Positions 11,017 to 19,459 of a stretch of 64,000 nucleotides of DNA are shown piece after piece (the first letter of the stretch is position 1; every line of letters begins with the position of its first letter). The translations under genes and the position numbers were made by a program. This DNA comes from Hymenobacter gelipurpurascens (lineage in GTDB: Bacteria; Bacteroidota; Bacteroidia; Cytophagales; Hymenobacteraceae), in the NCBI RefSeq assembly GCF_900187375.1, contig NZ_FYEW01000001.1, forward strand, positions 992,001-1,056,000, given 5' to 3'. The notes beneath the pieces were generated by a model. That model searched no databases and was not told the origin of the DNA. It worked only from the letters and a program-made list of their open reading frames with translations.

Positions 11017-12603
11017 ATGACAAAACGTTTCCCCACCTTTCTGCTGGTGCTAGTGGCCACTACCAGCTGTTCGCGAGAAAGTTACTTCCAACCCGATGCC
11101 CGGGTGGCCTACCCGGCTCCCTTGCTCGCCGCCGCCGACAGTGCCCTGGTAACAGCCGGGCGCCATTACCAACGCGGCCCCCTGGGCCGGCTACTGCTGG
11201 GAGCCCACTACCGCAAAGTGTGGGCCACGCCGGTCACACTGCCAGTGTTCAAGCCGGCCACTGTGGTGAATGGAGGCCTGAAGTTTGGAAAGCTGGGCGG
11301 CGGCTTCCAGACCACCAGTGCCACGCTGCTGGCCTCAAGCGGCCGGAGCTATGCCCTGCGCAGCATCGATAAAGACCCGTACAAAACGCTGCCCAAAGTA
11401 CTGCGCCAGGGCTTCGTGCTGACGACTGTTCGGGATGCTACTTCGGCCGGAATGCCCTACGGCGCTTTTGTAGTGCCGGCTCTGGCGCAGGCCGCCAAGA
11501 TACCGCACGCAACGCCTCGCCCCTACTACATCCGGCCCGATGAAGATGGCCTAGGCGAGGCTTCGGCCCGGCTGCGGGGCAAGGTGGTGATGCTGGAGCA
11601 AAAGGTGGAAGGCGAGGAAAATATTGTGGGCGCTCTGAAGGGCGCAAGAGCGCTGGAGGAGTCTGAGAAAATGCTGGAAGAGCGTTATCATTCGCCGGAG
11701 CACAGCATTGATGAAGCCGCCTTTCTGCGAGCACGCCTGCTTGACTTGTGGATGGGCGACTGGGACCGGCATGAAGGGCAATGGAACTGGGCCGCCTACA
11801 GCCAACCCAACGGCAAAACTCTCTGGCGCCCCATTCCACAAGACCGCGACCAGGTATTTTTCCGGTTTGATGATGGCCTAGTTTCCTGGCTGGTGAGCCG
11901 GATAGTCCCGAAGTTTCGAACCTTCAAGCCCCATTATGAAAGCATAGAAGGCTACACACGCAACGCGAGCTTTATAGACGAACGCGCCCTGAGTAGCATG
12001 CCCCGAGAGGCCTACAGCAGTACCGCCCAGGAGCTGCAGCAGCTTCTCACCGATGAGGTGATTCATGCGGCCGTTCAGAAAGGACTGCCCCGCGAAGTGT
12101 ATGCGCTGGAAGGTGCCCGCATGGAAGCCAAGCTACGTGCCCGGCGGGCTACCCTACCGCAGGCAGCCGAGGAATTTTACCAGCTGCGCGCACGCCGCGT
12201 GGTGGTAGCCGGCACCGACCAGGCCGAGCGGTTTGTGGTCGAGCGGCTCCATGACACAGTCACGGTGGTTTCGGTCTATACTTTGGGCACTAAAAAGGAT
12301 TCCCTGCTGTACCGCCGCCGCTTCAACCCCGCCGATACCCGCCAAGTGGTGCTGCATGGCCTAAAGGGCAAAGATGAGTTTACGGTAACAGGTTCGGTGG
12401 CCCGCTCCCCTTTCATTGATATTTACGGCGGCCCGGAGGAGGACACCATCAACGATTCATCGGGGGTGAGTGGCCTACGCAAGAAAACCCGCATCTATGA
12501 TACCAAGCGCAACACCGTGTTTGAAATAGGACCCGAAACCAAAGACCACCGCTCCCGGGGCGTCTCCACCCACGCCTTCGACCGCGACGGCTCAGGGAGA
12601 TAA
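11017..12603 (+). CDS. Lipoprotein with a kinase-like module, intact DRH
   Basis: 528-aa predicted lipoprotein (signal peptide with lipobox TTSC), so it acts in the periplasm or at the outer membrane. It matches its divergent neighbour along the full length: HYRKVWATPV, YALRSIDKDP, DLWMGDWDRHEGQWNW (Asp250-Arg251-His252) and IPQDRDQVFFRFDDG. The DRH and the later Asp set resemble the catalytic and metal-binding motifs of CotH/FAM20-like secretory kinases; this is inference from motif order. The C-terminal part has RGD-free beta-rich repeats ending in a basic tail. The two genes are 144 bp apart head to head and probably share a control region. Confidence 0.6.
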   Translation: MTKRFPTFLLVLVATTSCSRESYFQPDARVAYPAPLLAAADSALVTAGRHYQRGPLGRLLLGAHYRKVWATPVTLPVFKPATVVNGGLKFGKLGGGFQTTSATLLASSGRSYALRSIDKDPYKTLPKVLRQGFVLTTVRDATSAGMPYGAFVVPALAQAAKIPHATPRPYYIRPDEDGLGEASARLRGKVVMLEQKVEGEENIVGALKGARALEESEKMLEERYHSPEHSIDEAAFLRARLLDLWMGDWDRHEGQWNWAAYSQPNGKTLWRPIPQDRDQVFFRFDDGLVSWLVSRIVPKFRTFKPHYESIEGYTRNASFIDERALSSMPREAYSSTAQELQQLLTDEVIHAAVQKGLPREVYALEGARMEAKLRARRATLPQAAEEFYQLRARRVVVAGTDQAERFVVERLHDTVTVVSVYTLGTKKDSLLYRRRFNPADTRQVVLHGLKGKDEFTVTGSVARSPFIDIYGGPEEDTINDSSGVSGLRKKTRIYDTKRNTVFEIGPETKDHRSRGVSTHAFDRDGSGR

Positions 12604-12665
12604 TAGGTGGTGAAATAGTGAGGTTGAGGTTCTGGTGGCCTGCACGGTTCAGAAGGCCTAGGCAT

Positions 12666-12828
12666 GTCATTGCGAGGAGGCACGACAAAGCAATTTTTCT
12701 TTCCCATTGCACAAGCCGTTAATACACTAAGAAGCCCTTACCACCACAATGGAGGTAAGGGCTTCTTAGTGTAGGCCAGCAGTTGGCGCGACTGGAAAGA
12801 AAGATTGCTTCGCTCCGCTCGCAATGAC
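12666..12828. repeat. REP/BIME-like nested inverted-repeat element
   Basis: The outer imperfect arms (12666-12704 and 12794-12828) both begin or end with GTCATTGCGAG/CTCGCAATGAC and continue through GCAATCTTTCTTTCC-like sequence. Inside lies a perfect 19-bp hairpin (12724-12742 and 12754-12772, 11-nt loop). Arms of the GTCATTGCGAGC...GAAGCAATC type are a known dispersed intergenic repeat in Bacteroidota genomes. It sits between convergent genes, and the inner hairpin may act as a bidirectional terminator. A decayed REP-type transposase is present at 59229-59687. Confidence 0.75.
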
Positions 12829-12859
12829 ACGCTAGGCCTAGCTCAATAGAACGACCAAC

Positions 12860-13981
12860 TCAGTTATTCCCTCGGTCCAGCTCTTCCAGCATCTCCAGCA
12901 CCATGTGCTCTGTGGGCGTGAGCAGGTCGTCTTCGGCAGGGTCGGCATTGTGGCGGCGGAGGTAGTCGATGAGTTGATCGGAGTTGAATAGCTCGACTAC
13001 TTGTGGATGGATATAGTATTTAGAGCACACGGTGGGCGTGTTGCCCAGGTTCTGGGCTACATCCCGCACGGCCCGTTTTAGGGTTTTGGGCTTCGGAAAC
13101 TCGGGCTCCTCCTCAATTATAGATTCCAGACACTCCACCATTTTCACGGTGCCGCCCCAGGTACGGAAGTCCTTGGCCGACAGCTTCAGGCCCGTAACTT
13201 CCTGCAGATACGCATTCACATCGCCCGATTCCAGCTCGGCGCGGTGCCCGTCGGGGGCATAATACTGAAATAGGTGCTGCCCTGGTATCTCCTTGCACTT
13301 CTGCACTAGGCGGGCCAGCTTCCGGTCATGAATGGTCAGGTCGTGGGCCACGCCTTTTTTACCCACAAAGGCAAAGCGTACATCGGCGCCATTTACTTCC
13401 ACATGCCGGTCGCGGAGTGTGGTGAGGCCGTACGTTTTGTTCTTCTTGGCGTACTCCTTATTCCCAATCCGGATAAACGACTGGTCCATCAGGGTCAGGA
13501 CAATAGCAATTACTTTGGGCTTATCCAGCTTGGGGCGGGCCAGGTCTTTCTGAATCTGCAGGCGCAAATCGGCCAGCTTCTCCCCAAACGCGCGCAGGCG
13601 GCTGAACTTGGTAAGGCTGCGGGCCTCGTCCCAGGCGCCGTGGTAGAGGTATTGCTTGCGACCTTTGGCGTCGCGGCCAGTTACTTGCAGGTGGGTGTTG
13701 GGCGAGGGCGAAATCCATACATCCGTCCAGGCCGGCGGAATCACGAAGCCGTTGATGCGGGCCAGCGTTTTCTCATCCGTAACGGGCTCTCCTTTGGCAC
13801 TCAGATACTGAAAGCTGCCCTCGGCGGCGGGCTGGCGCGTAATGCCGGGCTTAGCATCGGTGAGGTAGCGCAGGCCGGCCAGTTCGGCTTGGCGAGCCGG
13901 GTCTTTGTAAAGCAGGTGCGCCTCTTCCAGGGGATCAAGACGTTTCTTTTGGGTTTTGGGGCGGGCAGTGCTGAGGGACAT
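12860..13981 (-). CDS. DNA topoisomerase IB (poxvirus/bacterial type)
   Basis: Relaxes supercoils through a 3'-phosphotyrosyl intermediate. 373 aa, the usual bacterial TopIB length. Visible catalytic elements are MDQSFIRIGNKEYAKKNKTYG (Arg of the pentad and the Lys loop region), VAHDLTIHDRKLARLV, RTWGGTVKMVE, and the nucleophilic tyrosine in VCSKYYIHP near the C-terminus. The N-terminal DNA-clamp domain includes IPPAWTDVWISPSPNTHLQVTGRDAKGRKQY, written here in part only, a family hallmark. The N-terminus is basic. Monocistronic; a REP-like element lies just beyond its stop. Confidence 0.9.
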   Translation of the reverse strand: MSLSTARPKTQKKRLDPLEEAHLLYKDPARQAELAGLRYLTDAKPGITRQPAAEGSFQYLSAKGEPVTDEKTLARINGFVIPPAWTDVWISPSPNTHLQVTGRDAKGRKQYLYHGAWDEARSLTKFSRLRAFGEKLADLRLQIQKDLARPKLDKPKVIAIVLTLMDQSFIRIGNKEYAKKNKTYGLTTLRDRHVEVNGADVRFAFVGKKGVAHDLTIHDRKLARLVQKCKEIPGQHLFQYYAPDGHRAELESGDVNAYLQEVTGLKLSAKDFRTWGGTVKMVECLESIIEEEPEFPKPKTLKRAVRDVAQNLGNTPTVCSKYYIHPQVVELFNSDQLIDYLRRHNADPAEDDLLTPTEHMVLEMLEELDRGNN

Positions 13982-14319
13982 AAACAGAACAGAAAAGCCC
14001 GCGGGCCGGAAGTGGCCTACGGGCGTTTAGCTCTACGCAAAAACCGCCGGAAGTGATGCCGGGGTAGCTCAACGCTTCGGCTGCCGCAAAAGCGCTCCGG
14101 CAGCTAAGGCGAAGGCGCGGAGCATCATCACCAGAAAGCAAGGCCCGAGCTGCTCAACACTATTTTTTTGGGCCTGATAATCCGATAAATAGCGCCAATG
14201 CGTTTAAAACGGCAACCACTGGCTTTGCGTGGCCGTACCGGAGCGGCGTGCTTTTGGCATCGTATTTTCTAGTGTGCTTTTACCATCCGCTCTTTTTTCA
14301 CTTACTCTCCTTCCTGTTC
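13982..14319. other. 338-bp divergent intergenic region
   Basis: Upstream of topoisomerase IB (minus) and the M48 protease (plus). It holds a GC-rich palindrome (GCCCGCGGGC, near 13997) in the topoisomerase 5' leader and a small hairpin near 14087-14107 (GCTGCCG...CGGCAGC). No gene or confident promoter was recognised. Confidence 0.5.
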
Positions 14320-15129
14320 ATGCGTCGCACCTTGCTAAAGCCCTGGCTGTATTTAGGCCTTTTTCTAACTCTCGGCTCGATGGCCTCCTGCTCCAAAGAC
14401 GGCGACGGTGTCATCCTGTTTTCGGTGGAAGACGATAAGGCCCTTGGCGTTAAAGTCGCCCACCAAACCGATTCTACTTACCGCGCTCAGGGCCAGCTGC
14501 TGGAAAAAAGCAGCAATGCCCGCGTCTACGCGCTGCTCAACCAAATCGTGACGCGGGTTCTCAACTCGGGCCAGCTGCAGTACCGCAACGAGTTTCCCTG
14601 GGATGTGCAGATCATCAAGGATGATAAGACGCTAAATGCCTTTGCTACGCCCGGCGGCCACATCTACGTATTCTCGGGCCTGATTAAGTTTCTGGATAGC
14701 GAAGACCAACTGGCCGGTGTGCTAGGCCACGAAATTGCCCACGCCGACCGCCGCCACACCTCGCGCCAGCTACAGCAGCAGTACGGCATTAGTGTGCTGC
14801 TGAGTGTGCTGCTGGGCGAAAACCCGAACCAGCTGGCCCAGATTGCTACTGGCCTAGGGCAGCTCAAATTCAGCCGCGACTATGAGCGCGAGGCCGATGA
14901 GTACTCTGTAGTATATCTGAACGGCACCAGCTATTACGCTTGTGATGGTGCGGCCGGCTTCTTCATCAAGGCCCAAACGCAGGGCCAGGCCAGCACCCCC
15001 GAATTCCTGAGCACCCACCCCGACCCCGGCTCCCGGGTAGAGGCCATTCAAACGAAGGCCGACCAGCTGGGCTGCCGCAACCGTACCTCTAGCAGTGCTT
15101 CGCTCAATGAGCTCAAGAGCTTGCTCTAG
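14320..15129 (+). CDS. M48-family metalloprotease lipoprotein
   Basis: 269-aa zinc metalloprotease of the M48 (LoiP/BepA-like) group, which degrades or helps quality control of envelope proteins. The catalytic HEIAH motif (in LGHEIAHADRRH) is about 55% along the chain, and the third zinc ligand is the Glu in READEYS. The C-terminal STHPDPGSRVEAI is a family signature. Starting at the ATG at 14320 gives a clean signal peptide with lipobox SMASC; the longer frame from 14248 would place it too deep. A second M48 protease (27410-28219) shows the same motifs. Followed by a terminator. Confidence 0.85.
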   Translation: MRRTLLKPWLYLGLFLTLGSMASCSKDGDGVILFSVEDDKALGVKVAHQTDSTYRAQGQLLEKSSNARVYALLNQIVTRVLNSGQLQYRNEFPWDVQIIKDDKTLNAFATPGGHIYVFSGLIKFLDSEDQLAGVLGHEIAHADRRHTSRQLQQQYGISVLLSVLLGENPNQLAQIATGLGQLKFSRDYEREADEYSVVYLNGTSYYACDGAAGFFIKAQTQGQASTPEFLSTHPDPGSRVEAIQTKADQLGCRNRTSSSASLNELKSLL

Positions 15130-15145
15130 GCCACTGATGCTGAAC

Positions 15146-15183
15146 GAAAAAGGCTTTTTGCTTCGGCAGAAGGCCTTTTTTTA
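15146..15183 (+). terminator. Rho-independent terminator after the M48 gene
   Basis: Imperfect hairpin with A-rich left arm, TTCG-type loop and T7 tail. Confidence 0.7.
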
Positions 15184-15269
15184 TGCCCTTCTTTTGAGGC
15201 TGGGCGCAACGAAAGACCTAAGGTTCACCGTAGGCCTATTCCATCTACTCTTGCTTTCTTTACGGTTCT

Positions 15270-16448
15270 ATGGCTTCACTACTCGACAAATTCAACGACT
15301 GGGCCGAGCGGACCGATGATGCCCTGACCCGGGCCCGGGCGCGCCTGGGCCTGCTGCACCCGCTGCAGATGGTCCCCTACCGCAGCTACGGTACCCCTAC
15401 CCGTCTGTACATAAAAGGTCGCCTGCTCACGGATAAGGGCATAAAGGAGCCCGGCGCAACCGACTCGCGGTGGCAGAACCTGCTGAACATGTATCGCCGC
15501 TTCGATAGCAACGAAATCAGCGGCGCTCTGCTCTCTGTGCGCCCGGCTGATGGCAGCGCGCACGCCGTCGTGACCGATGACGAAGGGTACTTCACCCTAA
15601 ACCTGGAGCCAACCGTACTGCCCGAACCCATTGATTATTTGTGGTACCCAGTAGATGTGCTGCTGGAAAAGTCGCCGCCCCCGTTTCCGGCCGCGCTCAA
15701 CCTCCGCACCCAGGCCATGGTGCTCATTCCGCCGCCCGACGCCGAGTATGGCATCATATCAGATCTGGATGATACCGTCATTCAGACCTCTGCCACCGAT
15801 TTGCTGCGCATGGCCCGCACCGTATTGTTGCGTAATGCCCGCTCCCGGATGCCATTTAAAGGCGTAGCCGAGTTTTACCGGTCGTTGCAGCTGGGGCGTA
15901 ATGGGAAGCGCAACAACCCGTTTTTCTACGTGAGCAGCTCGCCTTGGAATCTGTATGATCTGCTGGAAGACTTCCTAGACCTCAACAATATTCCGCCCGG
16001 CCCCCTGCTGCTCCGCGATATGGCCATGAAGCGCAAAGAAGCCGGCGCAACTTCGGAGCACCACGGCCACAAGCTTAAGGAAATCGACAACCTGCTGCTC
16101 ACGTACCCGGAGCTGCCCTTCGTGCTCATCGGCGACTCGGGCCAGGAAGATGCCAACATCTACCGCGAGGTGGTGCGCCGCTACCCTGGCCGCATTCTGG
16201 CCGTGTACATACGCGACGTAAATTTGCCAGAGCGTGCCGCCCTGGTAGAACGCGTTTCGGAGGAATTGCGGAATGATAAAGTGGAAATGCTGCTGGTGAA
16301 AGACACCGTTCAAGCGGCCGAGCACGCGGCCCAAAAGGGCCTGATCTTCCAAGAGGCAATTCAGGCGGTAGAAACCGAGAAGCGCAAAGATGAAGCCGCT
16401 GAACCCAACGGCACGGAAGAAACTACCGGTGAGCCGGTGATGAAGTAG
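15270..16448 (+). CDS. App1-family phosphatase (DUF2183, HAD-type)
   Basis: 392-aa cytosolic protein of the App1/DUF2183 family; yeast App1 is a phosphatidate phosphatase, but the bacterial substrate is not known. The N-terminal half (YRSYGTPTRLYIKGRLL, then a transthyretin-like beta region around 80-125) precedes the HAD-like catalytic domain. Motif I is ISDLDDTVIQTSATD (the DxDDT acid pair), motif II lies in FFYVSSSPWNLYD, and motif III/IV in LIGDSGQEDANIY. The tail from about 370 is acidic and low complexity (EETTGEPVMK). Followed 71 bp later by a GNAT gene on the same strand. Confidence 0.85.
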   Translation: MASLLDKFNDWAERTDDALTRARARLGLLHPLQMVPYRSYGTPTRLYIKGRLLTDKGIKEPGATDSRWQNLLNMYRRFDSNEISGALLSVRPADGSAHAVVTDDEGYFTLNLEPTVLPEPIDYLWYPVDVLLEKSPPPFPAALNLRTQAMVLIPPPDAEYGIISDLDDTVIQTSATDLLRMARTVLLRNARSRMPFKGVAEFYRSLQLGRNGKRNNPFFYVSSSPWNLYDLLEDFLDLNNIPPGPLLLRDMAMKRKEAGATSEHHGHKLKEIDNLLLTYPELPFVLIGDSGQEDANIYREVVRRYPGRILAVYIRDVNLPERAALVERVSEELRNDKVEMLLVKDTVQAAEHAAQKGLIFQEAIQAVETEKRKDEAAEPNGTEETTGEPVMK

Positions 16449-16519
16449 TCTGGCGGCTATGCATCGTGTCGGCTCTTTGCGTCTCACTTACTGAGTAAAA
16501 CCGCTCCTTTCCCCGTTTC

Positions 16520-17155
16520 ATGCATGTTGAGTTGAGTCTTCTGGAGCACTGGCTGACGGGCTGGAGCCTTGCCCGCGGCTTACCGCTTCCCCAGCCCTAC
16601 GGCGAGGGATTAGTGGTGGAAGTAGGCTGGCCCGAGCAGGTGCGGCGCTACGTATTTGTGGAGGCCAGAGAAGCTTTACAAAACTGTGCCGCCCACATTC
16701 AGGACCCGTTTATTTACCTCAAGGCCGCTGTACAGCCAGCTCAGTTGCGGCGGGCGCTGCCTCCTGCCTGGCAGATTGAACTACCCCGGTATTTCATGCG
16801 CTGCCCCACCATGATGGCTCCGCTTAGCTCACTGCCCGCTAGCTATCAGGCGCAAACAGCCGTAGAACACGGGGCTTACGTGATCCGCTTGCTCGATACC
16901 ACAGGCCAGACCGCAGCAATAGGCCGCGTTGTGCTGCACCGTGGAACGGCAGTATTCGACCGGATCGAAACGCGGGAACCCCACCGCAACAAAGGGCTCG
17001 GCACCAGCCTGATGCTTGCTCTGGATGCCTTGGCACAAGAAGCCGGCGTTTCTGAGCGCTTACTGGTGGCCACGGAAGCAGGTCGGGGGCTGTACCAGCG
17101 GCTGGGGTGGGAAGTAATATCCCCCTATTCCACTGCCTTCCTTCCGGCTTCTTAA
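16520..17155 (+). CDS. GNAT-family N-acetyltransferase
   Basis: 211-aa acetyltransferase. The acetyl-CoA binding motif A is visible in ETREPHRNKGLGTSLMLALD (Arg/Lys-x-x-Gly-x-Gly type), followed by motif B around LLVATEAGRGLYQRLGWEVI. The first 100 residues do not match the domain and may shape substrate binding. No neighbour suggests a substrate. Confidence 0.75.
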   Translation: MHVELSLLEHWLTGWSLARGLPLPQPYGEGLVVEVGWPEQVRRYVFVEAREALQNCAAHIQDPFIYLKAAVQPAQLRRALPPAWQIELPRYFMRCPTMMAPLSSLPASYQAQTAVEHGAYVIRLLDTTGQTAAIGRVVLHRGTAVFDRIETREPHRNKGLGTSLMLALDALAQEAGVSERLLVATEAGRGLYQRLGWEVISPYSTAFLPAS

Positions 17156-17198
17156 GGCTTTAGGAGTATTACCCGTTTGTCACCTGCTAGCACCTTCC

Positions 17199-17648
17199 CT
17201 AGCTCGAATGATCGGCTACGATTACCCACTGGCCATTTATGCGCCGAAAAACCAGCAGAAAGTGGCCTTCTAGGTCGCCAGCGGCTGGGCGGGCCAGGTG
17301 CCAGCGACCAATAACGTGGGCCGCATCGGGGTTGAGAGGCTGAATGCGCAGGTTAGAGAAATCAAGCTGGCCCATGGCCTCGGGGGTTGGGTAGCTGCGG
17401 CGGTAGTTATCCAGCGTAGGCTGCCAGCCATATGTGAGGCCTTTCTTGCCGATGAAAACCAGGGAGTCATCGTGCCAGTAGCCCTCCATGTAGGCTGCTA
17501 CATCGCCCCGGTTCCAGGCGGCAGTTTGCGTTGTCAGCACGCGCACAATTTCCGGGCGCGGGTTACCCGACTGGCCTAGCGGCTGGGTGGTGGTGCAAGC
17601 GGAGAGCAGGCACAGGCCTAGGCCACCTGAAAGCAAGTATCGGTTCAT
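17199..17648 (-). CDS. NTF2-like (DUF4440/SnoaL-type) lipoprotein
   Basis: 149-aa predicted lipoprotein: signal peptide followed by lipobox LLSAC. The mature part has the cystatin/NTF2-like layout of DUF4440 proteins (TQTAAWNRGDVAAYMEGYWHDDSLVFIG at the start, and HFLLVFRRINGQWVIVADHSS at the end). No enzymatic residues can be assigned. It starts 15 bp after the mtgA stop, so it is probably translated from the same transcript. Confidence 0.7.
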   Translation of the reverse strand: MNRYLLSGGLGLCLLSACTTTQPLGQSGNPRPEIVRVLTTQTAAWNRGDVAAYMEGYWHDDSLVFIGKKGLTYGWQPTLDNYRRSYPTPEAMGQLDFSNLRIQPLNPDAAHVIGRWHLARPAAGDLEGHFLLVFRRINGQWVIVADHSS

Positions 17649-17663
17649 AATAAGCTGTTGGAT

Positions 17664-18410
17664 TTAGTCTTCCAGGAGCGTGCGCACGTAGGCCGGGCCA
17701 CCCAGCCGGCGCATATTGCGCAGCACCCGCTGCTGCTTGGCGCGGGCCTGCGGGCCGGGGTTGCTGGCCCGGAAACGCAAGGGATTGGGCAACACCCCTG
17801 CCAGCAGTGCTGCTTCCTGAGGGCTGAGCTTGCTGGCCGACTTATGAAAATACTGCTGCGAGGCGGCCTCCACTCCAAAAATACAGTCGCCCATTTCGGC
17901 CACGTTCAGGTACATCTCCATAATGCGGCGCTTGTCCCAGAGCAGCTCAATAAGGATGGTAAAGTATGCCTCGGCCGCTTTGCGCACGTAGCTGCGCCCT
18001 TGCCACAAAAACACGTTTTTGGCCACCTGCTGCGAGATGGTGCTACCGCCGCGCAGCTGTTTTCCACCGCTCATGTTCGACTTGGCCGCCTTCAACAGGG
18101 CATCTCCATCAAAACCATGATGCAGCAGAAAGCGCTGGTCTTCGGCGGCCACCAATGCCAGCGGCACGTGCGCCGAAACCTCCTCAATGGTGAGGAAACT
18201 GTAGTTGATGCGCCGGTCTTCTTCCCGGATTCCATAATACCCTTTGCCCACCGGCGCGTGGGCCCGGCGGTCTAGCATCAGCCAGGTAGCGGGCGGCGAA
18301 ACCCAGCGGTACACCAGCACCCAGGCTACCGAAGCCAGAAACATAGCCGCTACCACTTGTAGGCCTATCCGTCCGGCACGACTCAACTGCCTTTTATACG
18401 TATTGTTCAA
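17664..18410 (-). CDS. mtgA: Monofunctional peptidoglycan glycosyltransferase
   Basis: Polymerises lipid II into glycan strands at the outer face of the inner membrane. 248 aa with a single N-terminal membrane helix (about 14-34) and a GT51 domain. Motifs: AAEDQRFLLHHGFD (catalytic Glu), RGGSTISQQVAKN, and EMYLNVAEMGDCIFGVEAA. There is no transpeptidase domain, which separates it from class A PBPs. It leads a two-gene unit with the NTF2-like lipoprotein gene. Confidence 0.9.
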   Translation of the reverse strand: MNNTYKRQLSRAGRIGLQVVAAMFLASVAWVLVYRWVSPPATWLMLDRRAHAPVGKGYYGIREEDRRINYSFLTIEEVSAHVPLALVAAEDQRFLLHHGFDGDALLKAAKSNMSGGKQLRGGSTISQQVAKNVFLWQGRSYVRKAAEAYFTILIELLWDKRRIMEMYLNVAEMGDCIFGVEAASQQYFHKSASKLSPQEAALLAGVLPNPLRFRASNPGPQARAKQQRVLRNMRRLGGPAYVRTLLED

Positions 18411-18676
18411 AACAGAAATCCCGCTAAATACTTTAGTTCTTACTTCCTGCGGCCGGGGCAGCGAGGCAAAAGTAGCAGAAATCGGGGTCCGGCTTCTCTA
18501 CCTATGCCCAATTCTGCGGCAGCTACGTACCGGGTTCGTGAGCTTACTGCTTGAACTTTAATAGTTTAAAAAAGCCCAAGCCGAAGTTTTGTAGGCCACT
18601 CCTTTCGCTCCGGACTGGCCTACGGAAAGGATTCGCCAACCCTCGCTCACTGGTAAAAACTTCCCTACTGAACTCT

Positions 18677-19390
18677 ATGCTCCCCTCCTCACACGCGCAT
18701 CAACACCCGCACCCGGAAGACCACCTGACCAGCTCCGCCATGTTGCAGGATATCGTGATAGGCCTTTCTGATGGCCTGACGGTGCCTTTCGCTTTGGCGG
18801 CGGGCCTGAGCGGGGCTGTAGATTCCTCGGCACTGGTTATTACGGCGGGTCTGGCGGAAGTGGTAGCGGGTTCCATTGCCATGGGGCTGGGCGGCTACCT
18901 GGCCGGCCGCACTGAGATTGAGCATTACGATGCCGAGCTGGCGCGGGAGCACCGCGAAGTGCAGGAAGTACCGGAAACGGAACGTGCCGAAGTGGATGAG
19001 CTGCTGGCCGAAATGGGTCTTTCGGCAGCTACCCGCGAAGCCGCCGTGCGCGAGCTGACCTCCAACCCCGAGCAGTGGGTTCACTTCATGATGAAGTATG
19101 AGCTGGGCCTGGAAAAACCAGATCCTAAGCAAGCCCCTAAAAGCGCCGCCACCATCAGCCTGGCCTACGCCGTGGGTGGCCTGATTCCGCTGAGCGCCTA
19201 TTTCCTTACTGAAACGCCGAGTGAAGGATTGCTCTGGTCGGCCATCATTACGCTTGTGTGTCTGCTGGTGTTTGGCTACTTCAAGAGCCGCATGACGGGG
19301 CAGCCGCCCGTTTGGGGTGCCCTCAAAATGGCCGGCACCGGCGCTTTGGCCGCCGCCGCCGCCTTTTTTGTGGCCCGGCAGTTCAGCTAA
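18677..19390 (+). CDS. VIT1/CCC1-family transporter
   Basis: 237-aa membrane protein of the vacuolar iron transporter family (Fe2+/Mn2+ export or sequestration). Signature segments are MLQDIVIGLSDGLTVPFALA, GLAEVVAGSIAMGLGGYLAGRTE, and two C-terminal helices. The glutamate-rich cytoplasmic loop that binds metal in VIT1 is present between helices 2 and 3 (EHYDAELAREHREV, then EVPETERAEVDELL). The N-terminal HAHQHPHPED is His-rich. The ATG at 18677 is preferred over the TTG at 18551, whose extra 42 residues look non-coding. Confidence 0.8.
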   Translation: MLPSSHAHQHPHPEDHLTSSAMLQDIVIGLSDGLTVPFALAAGLSGAVDSSALVITAGLAEVVAGSIAMGLGGYLAGRTEIEHYDAELAREHREVQEVPETERAEVDELLAEMGLSAATREAAVRELTSNPEQWVHFMMKYELGLEKPDPKQAPKSAATISLAYAVGGLIPLSAYFLTETPSEGLLWSAIITLVCLLVFGYFKSRMTGQPPVWGALKMAGTGALAAAAAFFVARQFS

Positions 19391-19459
19391 CTGGCCTAGG
19401 AAGTCAGGTGCAACCACTCTGCGATGTAATCGAGCCCCAGGTACGCAATACCTGACTGA

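Noticed and set aside
9277..12603. HipA-type toxin reading of the kinase-like motif
   Set aside because: Both proteins have lipoprotein signal peptides and no HipB-like partner, so a cytosolic toxin is unlikely.
18551..18676. N-terminal extension of the VIT1/CCC1-type transporter
   Set aside because: It depends on a TTG start and lacks family resemblance; the ATG at 18677 fits better.
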